From: an uncultured Acetatifactor sp.
Lineage (GTDB): Bacteria; Bacillota; Clostridia; Lachnospirales; Lachnospiraceae
Direction: 5' to 3'
Assembly (NCBI GenBank): GCA_934394665.1
Contig: CAKRRS010000008.1
Location: forward strand, 1-59,458
DNA length: 59,458 bases
This document shows positions 48,298-55,382 of the stretch, one piece after another. Position 1 is the first letter of the stretch. Each line of letters opens with the position of its first letter. The notes beneath the pieces are model-generated. The model was not told the origin of the DNA, searched no databases, and saw nothing but the letters and a program-made list of their open reading frames with translations. The translations under genes were made by a program, and so were the position numbers.

Positions 48298-49308
48298 ATG
48301 AAACAGGAATTATATAAGGGACCGGACATATCCAAACACAACGGCATCGTTAATATCAAAAAGGTGCGTGATGCCGGTTACAAGCGTATCGGCATCCGCG
48401 CCGGTTACGGTAAGAATAATGTAGACGAAAAATTCGTGAGCAATGCGCTGGCATGCTTTAATCTGGCTGTGCAGGCGCTGCTCTACTGGTTTTCGTATGC
48501 TTACACGGTAGCAATGGCAGTTGCAGAAGCAGAGTATTGTATCACTCAGGCTAAAAAGTACTGGAGCAAATGCCCTATTGCATTTGATTTTGAGTACGAC
48601 TCTGTAAATTATGCACGCAAGAGAGGCGTGAATGTCACCAAACAGCTGGCTACGGATATGGCAATTGCATTTTTGCAAAAAGTCAAAGCAGCCGGTTATC
48701 TCCCGGTGATCTATACCAACAAAGATTACCTTAATAAATATTTTGACATGAACCGGATCGTAAAAGATCTTGGAAAGGTATACGTATGGTATGCACGTTA
48801 TACATCCAGTCTGTCAGCGGAAGAGATTGATCTTGCGGATATTTGGCAGTATACATCATCCGGAGCTGTCCCTGGAATAAGTGGCAAGTGTGATATCAAT
48901 ATCTTTTATACGGACTTTGAAATGGTATCAGTGCAGGCGCAAAGAGAAGAAACCTGTAATATCAATATTCAGAATTTCCAGAAAGCTGCGAATGCAGACG
49001 GTTATCGGGATGCGCAGGGAAGAAAGCTGGCTGAAGATGGAAAAGATGGCAAGAATACTCGGTACGTAAGACAGCAGATATGCCTGCAGGCGAAGAGATT
49101 CGGGCTGATCTATAAGGTTGGCTCCACAGGAGCGGTAGTTAAGTGGTGGCAGAGACGCTGCAATGAGATTTTGGGGCATGATCAGAACGAAGACGGCAAG
49201 TATGGAAAAGATGCGAGAAAAGAGACCATTGCAGTGCAGGACAAGCTGAACCTGGTAAAAGATGGAAAAGTTGGATATGATAGCATCCAGGCGGCATTCT
49301 ATAATTGA
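48298..49308 (+). CDS. Endolysin: GH25 muramidase with C-terminal wall-binding region
   Basis: This is a 336-residue protein. Residues 1-205 form a GH25 lysozyme domain: PDISKHNG near the start, then AFDFEYDS and ADIWQYTSSGAV, covering the catalytic Asp/Glu of the family. The C-terminal third (IQNFQKAANADGYRD and GAVVKWWQRRCNEILGHDQN) looks like two peptidoglycan-binding-type repeats. There is no signal peptide, so it depends on the holin. The ATG at 48298 is nine bases after GAAGGG; an ATG at 48292 is an alternative. A strong terminator follows. Confidence 0.88.
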   Translation: MKQELYKGPDISKHNGIVNIKKVRDAGYKRIGIRAGYGKNNVDEKFVSNALACFNLAVQALLYWFSYAYTVAMAVAEAEYCITQAKKYWSKCPIAFDFEYDSVNYARKRGVNVTKQLATDMAIAFLQKVKAAGYLPVIYTNKDYLNKYFDMNRIVKDLGKVYVWYARYTSSLSAEEIDLADIWQYTSSGAVPGISGKCDINIFYTDFEMVSVQAQREETCNINIQNFQKAANADGYRDAQGRKLAEDGKDGKNTRYVRQQICLQAKRFGLIYKVGSTGAVVKWWQRRCNEILGHDQNEDGKYGKDARKETIAVQDKLNLVKDGKVGYDSIQAAFYN

Positions 49309-49366
49309 CGGATCAGCAGAAGGTATGGTACTCTGAATTTAACCCATAGAATCCTTGTCATGGGAG

Positions 49367-49408
49367 AAAGGACGAAGAACAAGAAGGGGTGTTCTTCGTC
49401 CTTTTTAT
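49367..49408 (+). terminator. Terminator of the late/lysis operon
   Basis: AAAGGACGAAGAAC and GTTCTTCGTCCTTT pair perfectly (14 bp) around a ten-base loop, followed by TTTTATAT. Confidence 0.93.
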
Positions 49409-49409
49409 A

Positions 49410-49652
49410 TTAAATGGCAAGTTATCATCTAAACTAGATTCTTCTAAAATATTATTATCTACAACACCTCAAATGCGTTTTAGTATATATGATGCGAACC
49501 CAGACGATTACGACATCGATTTTAGAAGAAGTGAAACTACTATTATAAAGTTCAGATTCCATATTACAAATAGTAATGTAGACGTATATGAAACCAGGGA
49601 TAATGGTGCGAGTTGGACACAAAGGCGGAGTGGTAATAACTATATACAGTAA
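49410..49652 (+). pseudogene. Tail-fibre-like C-terminal fragment (plus orientation)
   Basis: The frame is open from the shared 15-mer TTAAATGGCAAGTTA (codons LNGKL) to a stop at 49652: LSSKLDSSKILLSTTPQMRF ... ETRDNGASWTQRR. Its upstream part is the terminator, so it has no start of its own (the nearest ATG at 49473 has no ribosome site). The sequence looks like the end of a phage fibre or adhesin. It is a silent cassette or remnant. Confidence 0.5.
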
Positions 49653-49674
49653 AATTAATTATTTACAGAATAAA

Positions 49675-49926
49675 TCAACCTACGATATAAACAGTACCAT
49701 CATTCCACCATGTATCACTTTTATTAGATAATAAATGTGGTTTACCATTTATTATTTGAATAATTCCTGTCCATGTTTTATTAGCTGAACCAAGCCAAGT
49801 GCAAGGGTATATTCCATCTTTAGGAATTTTAGTCATATAAACTTCAAGCAACACACCATCAACTACATTAACTGCAGCTCCAGTAGTTGTATTGAATTTC
49901 ATTTGATATCCTAACTTGCCATTTAA
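49675..49926 (-). pseudogene. Tail-fibre-like C-terminal fragment (minus orientation)
   Basis: On the minus strand, coding begins in the same phase through TTAAATGGCAAGTTA (49912-49926; LNGKL) and continues YQMKFNTTTGAAVNVVDGVL ... KTWTGIIQIINGKPHLL to a stop at 49675. Upstream the frame stays open about 30 codons more (FPPYSINYTL) and is then closed by a stop. No ribosome site. It faces the fragment at 49410 and shares the same entry 15-mer. Confidence 0.5.
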
Positions 49927-50053
49927 GAGAGTATAATTGATGGAATAAGGTGGAAAACAGTTGAGTGTATCCAGAATGCCAAAAATTAAAAATAGCAGAA
50001 AAAAACAATTTTATCATGTATTGATAGAAAAGTGATGTTATATCATAGGAAAT

Positions 50054-50100
50054 AAATAAGCAGAAGATGAGCAATGAATAGCTCCGTCTTCTGCTTATTT
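50054..50100. terminator. Strong hairpin at the prophage right end
   Basis: AAATAAGCAGAAGA (50054-50067) pairs perfectly with TCTTCTGCTTATTT (50087-50100). The T-rich 3' arm acts as terminator on either strand. It sits 40 bases before attR and would isolate the host from phage transcription. Confidence 0.8.
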
Positions 50101-50116
50101 GTTAATATAGAATATA

Positions 50117-50150
50117 GTAGCTGTATTTCCAATCACGGTGGAGCCAACCC
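50117..50150. other. attR, right attachment junction
   Basis: Phage arm GTAGCTGTATTTCC (50117-50130), nine bases, core GG (50140-50141), then host sequence AGCCAACCCC. The arm is the mirror of 10366-10379 at the other end (12 of 14 positions). Confidence 0.85.
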
Positions 50151-50631
50151 CGGTGCCACATACAACGGAAGAAAGGAAAGCGAGGATGTCCTGACGCTGA
50201 CATTAGCTGTAGGAGCCATATTGGAAGAAAACGGAGTGGACGTGTATTACACCAGGACAACGGATGTCTACGAATCTCCTTACCAGAAGGCACAGGAAGG
50301 AAACGAGGTCGGCGGAGATTATTTTGTCTCGATCCACCGCAATTCCAGTCCATATCCGAACCAGTACAGCGGCGTGGAGACACTGGTTTACAATCGTTAC
50401 GGTGCAGCTGCCAGAATGGCATACAATATCAATGCCAGGCTGGAACAGGTGGGATTTGTCAATCTGGGAGTGAACGAGAGACCGAATCTGGTGGTGTTAA
50501 ACAGCACAAATATGCCGGCAGTGTTGGTGGAGGTAGGATTTATCAATACGGATGCGGACAATACGATTTTCGATACGAGGTTTGAGGAGATCGCGCAGGC
50601 AATCGCGGAGGGAATCCTGGAGAGTATCTGA
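50140..50631 (+). pseudogene. N-acetylmuramoyl-L-alanine amidase (Amidase_3), 3' fragment
   Basis: The remaining 162 residues of the split amidase: ANPGATYNGRKESEDVLTLT with the Glu zinc ligand, FVSIHRNSSP with the second His ligand, and PAVLVEVGFINTDADN with the catalytic Glu. The first zinc ligand (His of HGG) lies in the 5' piece at 10322; phage sequence supplies a chance HGG here, since the junction keeps CACGGTGG. An ORF from an ATG at 50074 in the terminator loop runs through, but without a ribosome site it is unlikely to be made. Confidence 0.85.
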
Positions 50632-50710
50632 AGACCGTTATGCTTTTGTGCAAAATTGTTTTATTTAAGATAATGAATGCTGCATATAAGTACGGTAAGG
50701 CTTTGCTTTT

Positions 50711-50752
50711 TTACATAAACCTTACAAATAAATTACCGGACTGTGATATTAT
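50711..50752 (+). promoter_or_regulatory. PHO boxes and -10 of the pst operon
   Basis: TTACA at 50711 and 50722 and TTACC at 50733 recur at exact 11-base intervals, the spacing of PhoP boxes in Gram-positives, followed by TATTAT (50747-50752). No consensus -35 is present, so activation by phosphorylated PhoP is expected. Confidence 0.75.
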
Positions 50753-50824
50753 GTGAATTTCCTTCATGCTAGGATGAATACGTAATCGAGAGAAAGAAAA
50801 CAAACAACATGGAGGAGAATTATT

Positions 50825-51745
50825 ATGAGAGTAAGACACAGCAAATTATTGGCTCTGGTAGGAGCAGGAATATTGGCAATCACAACACTGGTTGCCTGTG
50901 GTAACAGCAATACAGCCGCTACAGCAGAATCTTCTGCAGCAAGCACCCAAGCTGAGAGCAGCGTGGCAGAGAGCACCGCAGCAGCTTCCACAGAAGCAGC
51001 AGCTGATCTGTCCGGCAGCATTTCCATGGTAGGAAGTACTTCTATGGAGAAGCTGGCAAACGCACTGAGCGAAGCATTCATGGAGCAGTATCCTGATGTC
51101 ACCGTCACCGCTGAGTTCGTAGGATCCGGCGCAGGTATCGAAGCAGTGACCAACGGAACCGCTGATATCGGTAATTCTTCCAGAAGCTTAAAGGAGGAGG
51201 AAAAGGCAGCAGGTGTGGTTGAGAACATTGTAGCAATCGATGGGATTGCAGTATGTGTAGACCCTGCCAACGAAGTAGCGGATCTGACCAAAGAGCAGCT
51301 GACTAACATCTACAATGGTACAGTTACCAACTGGAAAGAAGTCGGCGGTGCAGATGAGCCTATCATCGTGATCGGGCGCGAGGCAGGTTCCGGTACCAGA
51401 GGCGCTTTCGAAGAGCTGGTTGACTTAAAGGACGCTTGCAAGTATGCAAACGAACTGGACAGCACCGGTGCTGTGATCGCTAAAGTAGCATCTACTCCCG
51501 GCGCCATCGGATATGCTTCCCTGGATGCTCTGGATGACAGCGTGAAGGCACTTTCCCTGGAAGGTGTAGAAGCTACCGCAGAGAACATCAAGGCCGGCAA
51601 CTACTTCTTAAGCAGACCTTTCGTAATGGCTACCAAGGGCGAGATCTCCGAGCAGAACGATCTGGTACAGGCATGGTTCGACTTTGTACTGGGTGATGAA
51701 GGACAGCAGGTTGCTTCCGAAGTTGGTCTGATCACTGTAAAGTAA
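50825..51745 (+). CDS. pstS: Phosphate-binding lipoprotein PstS
   Basis: This 306-residue substrate-binding protein of the high-affinity phosphate ABC transporter has a signal peptide with lipobox VACG (Cys about 26). An Ala/Ser/Glu-rich linker follows, then the binding domain with SISMVGSTSMEKLANALSEA, FVGSGAGIEAVTNGTADIGN and GREAGSGTRGAFEELV, whose Ser/Thr/Arg contact phosphate. GGAGGAG precedes the ATG. First gene of the pst operon behind the PHO boxes. Confidence 0.96.
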   Translation: MRVRHSKLLALVGAGILAITTLVACGNSNTAATAESSAASTQAESSVAESTAAASTEAAADLSGSISMVGSTSMEKLANALSEAFMEQYPDVTVTAEFVGSGAGIEAVTNGTADIGNSSRSLKEEEKAAGVVENIVAIDGIAVCVDPANEVADLTKEQLTNIYNGTVTNWKEVGGADEPIIVIGREAGSGTRGAFEELVDLKDACKYANELDSTGAVIAKVASTPGAIGYASLDALDDSVKALSLEGVEATAENIKAGNYFLSRPFVMATKGEISEQNDLVQAWFDFVLGDEGQQVASEVGLITVK

Positions 51746-51787
51746 GATCTGATAAGTAAGATCCTGATTGAGAAAAGGAAGAACGCG

Positions 51788-52726
51788 ATGAATAGTGAAA
51801 CACACGCTTCAGTAATGGGTAACAGAAAAAACAAAGCGGTGGTGGAAACTGTGGCACAAATAGTATTTACGATTTGTGCCTTCTTCGCTGTACTGGCGGT
51901 AGTTTCCATTACCTTATATATGATCATCAGCGGTACCCCGGCAATCCTGAAAGTAGGCCTTAGAGAGATCCTGTTTGGCACGGAATGGATGCCAACGGCG
52001 GCAGATCCAAAGTTCGGTATCCTGTGGGTTATTTTAACCTCTATCGTGGGTACGACGCTGGCGATCCTGATCGGTGTGCCGGTCGGCGTGCTGACTGCGG
52101 TATTTCTGGCAGAAGTGGCACCGAAACCCCTGGCAGCCATTGTAAAGCCTGCAGTAGAACTGTTGGCAGGCATTCCCTCCGTTATCTACGGATTGCTGGG
52201 AATCTACTTATTAAATCCTCTCATGTATAAATTGGAACGACTGATTTTTGCCGGATCCACGACACATCAGTTCACCGGCGGTGCGAACCTGTTATCTGCC
52301 GTAATCGTCCTGGCAATCATGATCCTTCCGACCGTAATCAATATCAGTGAGACTTCTATCCGTGCGGTTCCTGCAGGAATCAAGTCTTCGTCACTGGCGC
52401 TGGGAGCTTCCCCTATGCAGACGATTTTTCGCTCCATTCTGCCGGCGGCAAAATCCGGTATCGTGACGGCCATCGTCCTGGGTGTCGGCCGTGCAATCGG
52501 CGAAGCCATGGCAATTACCCTGGTATCCGGAAGCAGTGTGAATGTGCCCCTGCCGTTTAACTCCGTACGATTCCTGACCACCGCGATCGTCAGCGAGATG
52601 GGGTATTCGTCCGGACTGCACAGACAGGTATTGTTCACCATTGGTCTGGTGTTGTTTGTATTTATTATGATCATTAATATTGTACTCAATAAGATACTGA
52701 AGAAGGGGGCGGAAGAGAATGAATAA
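51788..52726 (+). CDS. pstC: Phosphate ABC transporter permease PstC
   Basis: This 312-residue inner membrane permease has six hydrophobic segments. The EAA loop (SSLALGASPMQTIFRSILPA) docks the ATPase. GIPSVIYGLLGIYLL is typical of PstC. AAAAGGAAG lies upstream. The end overlaps pstA by eight bases. Confidence 0.95.
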   Translation: MNSETHASVMGNRKNKAVVETVAQIVFTICAFFAVLAVVSITLYMIISGTPAILKVGLREILFGTEWMPTAADPKFGILWVILTSIVGTTLAILIGVPVGVLTAVFLAEVAPKPLAAIVKPAVELLAGIPSVIYGLLGIYLLNPLMYKLERLIFAGSTTHQFTGGANLLSAVIVLAIMILPTVINISETSIRAVPAGIKSSSLALGASPMQTIFRSILPAAKSGIVTAIVLGVGRAIGEAMAITLVSGSSVNVPLPFNSVRFLTTAIVSEMGYSSGLHRQVLFTIGLVLFVFIMIINIVLNKILKKGAEENE

Positions 52727-53606
52727 TGATACCTTATACGTCAAAAAAAAGCGCCCCGTAGATATGCTGCAGTTAGCGGCAATCTATATCTCAGCTACTT
52801 TAGCGGTAGCACTTTTACTGGGAATCATTCTGTATGTATTTGTCAAAGGTATCCGTACCGTGAATTGGGCATTCTTAACGACAGTGACCAGTGCCAGAAA
52901 ACAGACCACCGGTATCGCCGGCAACCTGTTAAATACCTTGTACATCATTGTGATCACGCTGCTGATCGCAACCCCGATCGGCGTAGGAAGTGCCATTTAT
53001 CTGAATGAATATGCAAAGCCCGGAAAACTGGTATCTCTGATTGAGTTTACCACAGAGACGCTGTCCGGCATCCCTTCCATTATCTTTGGTCTGTTCGGTA
53101 TGATCTTCTTCGGAGAGACTTTAGGGTTTGGTTATTCCCTGCTGACAGGATCTTTTACACTGACACTGATGGTATTGCCGTTGATCACGAGAAATACGCA
53201 GGAAGCCTTAAGAACGGTGCCGGAAAGTTATCGTACCGGTGCATTGGGAATGGGATCTACGAAATGGCATATGATCCGGACCATCCTGCTGCCGTCATCC
53301 ATGCCCGGTATTGTCACAGGTATCATTCTGGCATTGGGACGTATCGTCGGAGAATCCGCGGCACTGCTGTTTACCGCAGGAAGTGACTATAAGCTGCCGA
53401 AATTTACCGGCGCATTCGGAGACAATCTGGCGAAATTAGGTCACAAAGCATTGGAATCCGGCGGAACACTTACCATCGAGCTGTATCTGCAGATGCAGAA
53501 AGGACAATATGATAACGCTTTTGGTATCGGATGCGTGCTTGTCATTATCGTATTGATCTTAAATCTGTTGACAAAACTGGCAGCGAATAAGCTGAGACGA
53601 GAGTAG
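52719..53606 (+). CDS. pstA: Phosphate ABC transporter permease PstA
   Basis: This 295-residue second permease subunit has six membrane segments and carries GIPSIIFGLFGMIFF and the EAA loop GALGMGSTKWHMIRTILLPS. It pairs with PstC to form the channel. GGGGGCGGAAGAG precedes the ATG. Confidence 0.95.
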   Translation: MNNDTLYVKKKRPVDMLQLAAIYISATLAVALLLGIILYVFVKGIRTVNWAFLTTVTSARKQTTGIAGNLLNTLYIIVITLLIATPIGVGSAIYLNEYAKPGKLVSLIEFTTETLSGIPSIIFGLFGMIFFGETLGFGYSLLTGSFTLTLMVLPLITRNTQEALRTVPESYRTGALGMGSTKWHMIRTILLPSSMPGIVTGIILALGRIVGESAALLFTAGSDYKLPKFTGAFGDNLAKLGHKALESGGTLTIELYLQMQKGQYDNAFGIGCVLVIIVLILNLLTKLAANKLRRE

Positions 53607-53688
53607 ACGAGTGCCTAAAAGTACAACACTAATATGGTTTCAAGGATGTGGGAAGATCCCACAGAGTGAAAAATAAGGAGAAACAGAC

Positions 53689-54447
53689 ATGGCTAACAGT
53701 AAGATATCAGTGGAAAATCTGAACCTCCATTACGGAGAGAATCATGCACTGAAAAATGTAAATATGGAAATTAAAGAAAATGCCATCACTGCATTTATCG
53801 GCCCCAGCGGCTGCGGAAAATCCACTTTTCTGCGCTGCCTGAACCGTATGAATGATCTGGTGGACGGCTGCAGGGTCGAAGGGAAAGTGATGTTGGACGG
53901 AGAGGATATTTATGACAAGCGTGTGGATACCACCCTGCTTCGTAAAAAAGTAGGTATGGTGTTCCAGCAGCCGAATCCTTTTCCGATGTCTATCTATGAT
54001 AATATTGCCTACGGTCCCAGACTGCATGGCATCAAGAATAAAAAAGAACTGGATGAGATTGTGGAACGTTCCCTGCAGGGTGCCGCAATCTTTGAGGAAG
54101 TGAGGGACCGTCTGCACAAGTCGGCATTGGGTCTGTCCGGCGGACAGCAGCAGAGACTGTGTATTGCCAGAGCCCTGGCAGTATCTCCGGAAGTCCTTTT
54201 GATGGATGAGCCGACTTCCGCACTGGATCCTATTTCTACCCTGAAGATCGAGGAACTGATGGAATCGCTGAAAAAACAATATACTGTAGTCATCGTAACC
54301 CACAATATGCAGCAGGCAGCCCGTGTGTCGGATGATACCGCATTTTTCCTGGTAGGAGAAGTGGTAGAGAAGAATGCTACCTCAGAGATCTTCGCAAGAC
54401 CTCAGGACAAACGGACAGAAGATTATATTACCGGACGGTTCGGTTGA
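53689..54447 (+). CDS. pstB: Phosphate ABC transporter ATP-binding protein PstB
   Basis: This 252-residue ATPase has Walker [10 protein letters not shown] (38-46), Q-loop in [11 protein letters not shown], signature [15 protein letters not shown] and Walker [13 protein letters not shown]. It powers phosphate uptake through PstCA. Preceded by AAGGAG. An imperfect GTGGGAAGATCCCAC hairpin lies in the 80-base gap before it, possibly balancing expression. Confidence 0.97.
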   Translation: MANSKISVENLNLHYGENHALKNVNMEIKENAITAFIGPSGCGKSTFLRCLNRMNDLVDGCRVEGKVMLDGEDIYDKRVDTTLLRKKVGMVFQQPNPFPMSIYDNIAYGPRLHGIKNKKELDEIVERSLQGAAIFEEVRDRLHKSALGLSGGQQQRLCIARALAVSPEVLLMDEPTSALDPISTLKIEELMESLKKQYTVVIVTHNMQQAARVSDDTAFFLVGEVVEKNATSEIFARPQDKRTEDYITGRFG

Positions 54448-54465
54448 TAAAAGGAGGAACGGGAT

Positions 54466-55131
54466 ATGTCACCCAGAGTTTTATTTGAACAGGAATTGGA
54501 ACTTTTGAAAGATAAGGTCACCGAAATGGGAGAGCATGCGGAGATCAGTTATGACCGTATGGTGTACGGTATCCGGGAAAATAAAGAAGATGTCCTGAAT
54601 ACGCTCCTGGATACGGATCACAAGATGGTGGATATGCAGCGCAGTATCGAGGCAATGTGTCTGACACTCCTTACCAGGCAGCAGCCGGTGGCAAGAGATA
54701 TGAGAACAGTGTCTGCAGCACTGAAGGTAGTATCCGATATCGAGCGGATCGGAGACCATGTGGGAGATATCGCGGAACTGTATCTGCGTATGGGCAATGT
54801 CAACGGCGAGGGCGAGTATGAACATCTGCTCCTCGATATGATGGAAGAAGCAAAGGAAATGATTCATTCTTCCGTGGAAGCCTTCGTAGACGGAGATGAG
54901 AATGTCGCAAAGCAGGTGATCGCACATGATGATGTGGTGGATGACCTCTTTAATAAGATGAAGGACAAGATGATGAACGCAATCCGCAATCAGGATCTGG
55001 ATGCCGACAGAGTAGTAGATTATCTGATGGTTGCCAAATATCTGGAGAAGGTCGGAGACCATGCGGTGAATATTGCGCAGTGGGCAATGTTCCAGATCAC
55101 CGGAGATATGGAAGGGGTCAGGTTGTACTAG
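54466..55131 (+). CDS. phoU: Phosphate signalling protein PhoU
   Basis: This 221-residue protein has two three-helix repeats with metal-binding ExxxD strings (DIERIGDHVGDIAEL and YLEKVGDHAVNIAQW). PhoU links Pst transport state to the PhoR kinase and limits phosphate uptake. AAAGGAGGAACGG precedes the ATG. It is the last gene of the pst operon before a gene-free 250 bases. Confidence 0.95.
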   Translation: MSPRVLFEQELELLKDKVTEMGEHAEISYDRMVYGIRENKEDVLNTLLDTDHKMVDMQRSIEAMCLTLLTRQQPVARDMRTVSAALKVVSDIERIGDHVGDIAELYLRMGNVNGEGEYEHLLLDMMEEAKEMIHSSVEAFVDGDENVAKQVIAHDDVVDDLFNKMKDKMMNAIRNQDLDADRVVDYLMVAKYLEKVGDHAVNIAQWAMFQITGDMEGVRLY

Positions 55132-55195
55132 CCTTAATTCGCAAAACCGCCTCTGCGAGGCTTACCTTTTGCTCATCAAGGCTGCTTCGCCAAAG

Positions 55196-55252
55196 AAATA
55201 TTATAATATGTTCTTACGTATGCAAGCATCCGGCGAACATATTATAATATTT
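55196..55252. repeat. Perfect 18-bp inverted repeat between phoU and the cotransporter
   Basis: AAATATTATAATATGTTC (55196-55213) and its exact complement (55235-55252) flank 21 bases. AT-rich, with TATAAT on both arms and no T-run. The remaining bases between phoU and the PHO boxes hold only a small GCCTC/GAGGC hairpin. Confidence 0.75.
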
Positions 55253-55274
55253 CATGGCTCTGAATAGTTATGAT

Positions 55275-55328
55275 TTTACATACATTTTACATTTGAAGAT
55301 ATTGCATTTTACATAAGCAAGATATAGT
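55275..55328 (+). promoter_or_regulatory. PHO boxes and -10 of the cotransporter gene
   Basis: TTTACA occurs at 55275, 55286 and 55308, i.e. 11 and 22 bases apart in one phase, followed by TATAGT (55323-55328). Two inverted TGTAAA copies lie further downstream. This marks the gene as a separate PhoP target. Confidence 0.7.
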
Positions 55329-55382
55329 AAAAAAGGAAACTGAAAATGTAAAGATTGTTATGTAAAATGAGAGGATCAGAGT

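Larger units (their letters stand above)
10357..50139. mobile_element. Siphovirus-type temperate prophage, about 39.8 kb
   Basis: The prophage is bounded by attL (core 10355-10356) and attR (core 50140-50141) inside a host amidase gene. Gene order is integrase, immunity, early/replication, recombinase, terminase, portal, head, tail, holin, endolysin. The HK97-like head set (SPP1-type portal, MuF, GP20 scaffold) and a 955-residue tape measure indicate a long-tailed siphovirus. All modules needed for an infectious phage appear intact, so it is probably inducible. Some right-end ORFs are fragments. Confidence 0.93.

Noticed and set aside
49868..50074. 68-codon minus-strand ORF at the phage right end
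   Set aside because: It crosses the fibre-like fragment in another frame, has no ribosome site and looks like a hydrophobic chance frame; the fragment frame is better supported.
10357..50139. CRISPR array or cas genes
   Set aside because: No series of evenly spaced direct repeats and no Cas motifs seen on either strand.
50074..50631. 185-residue ORF as an intact gene with start at 50074
   Set aside because: Its first 23 residues are phage arm sequence and its ATG lies in a terminator loop without ribosome site; it is the 3' part of the split amidase.
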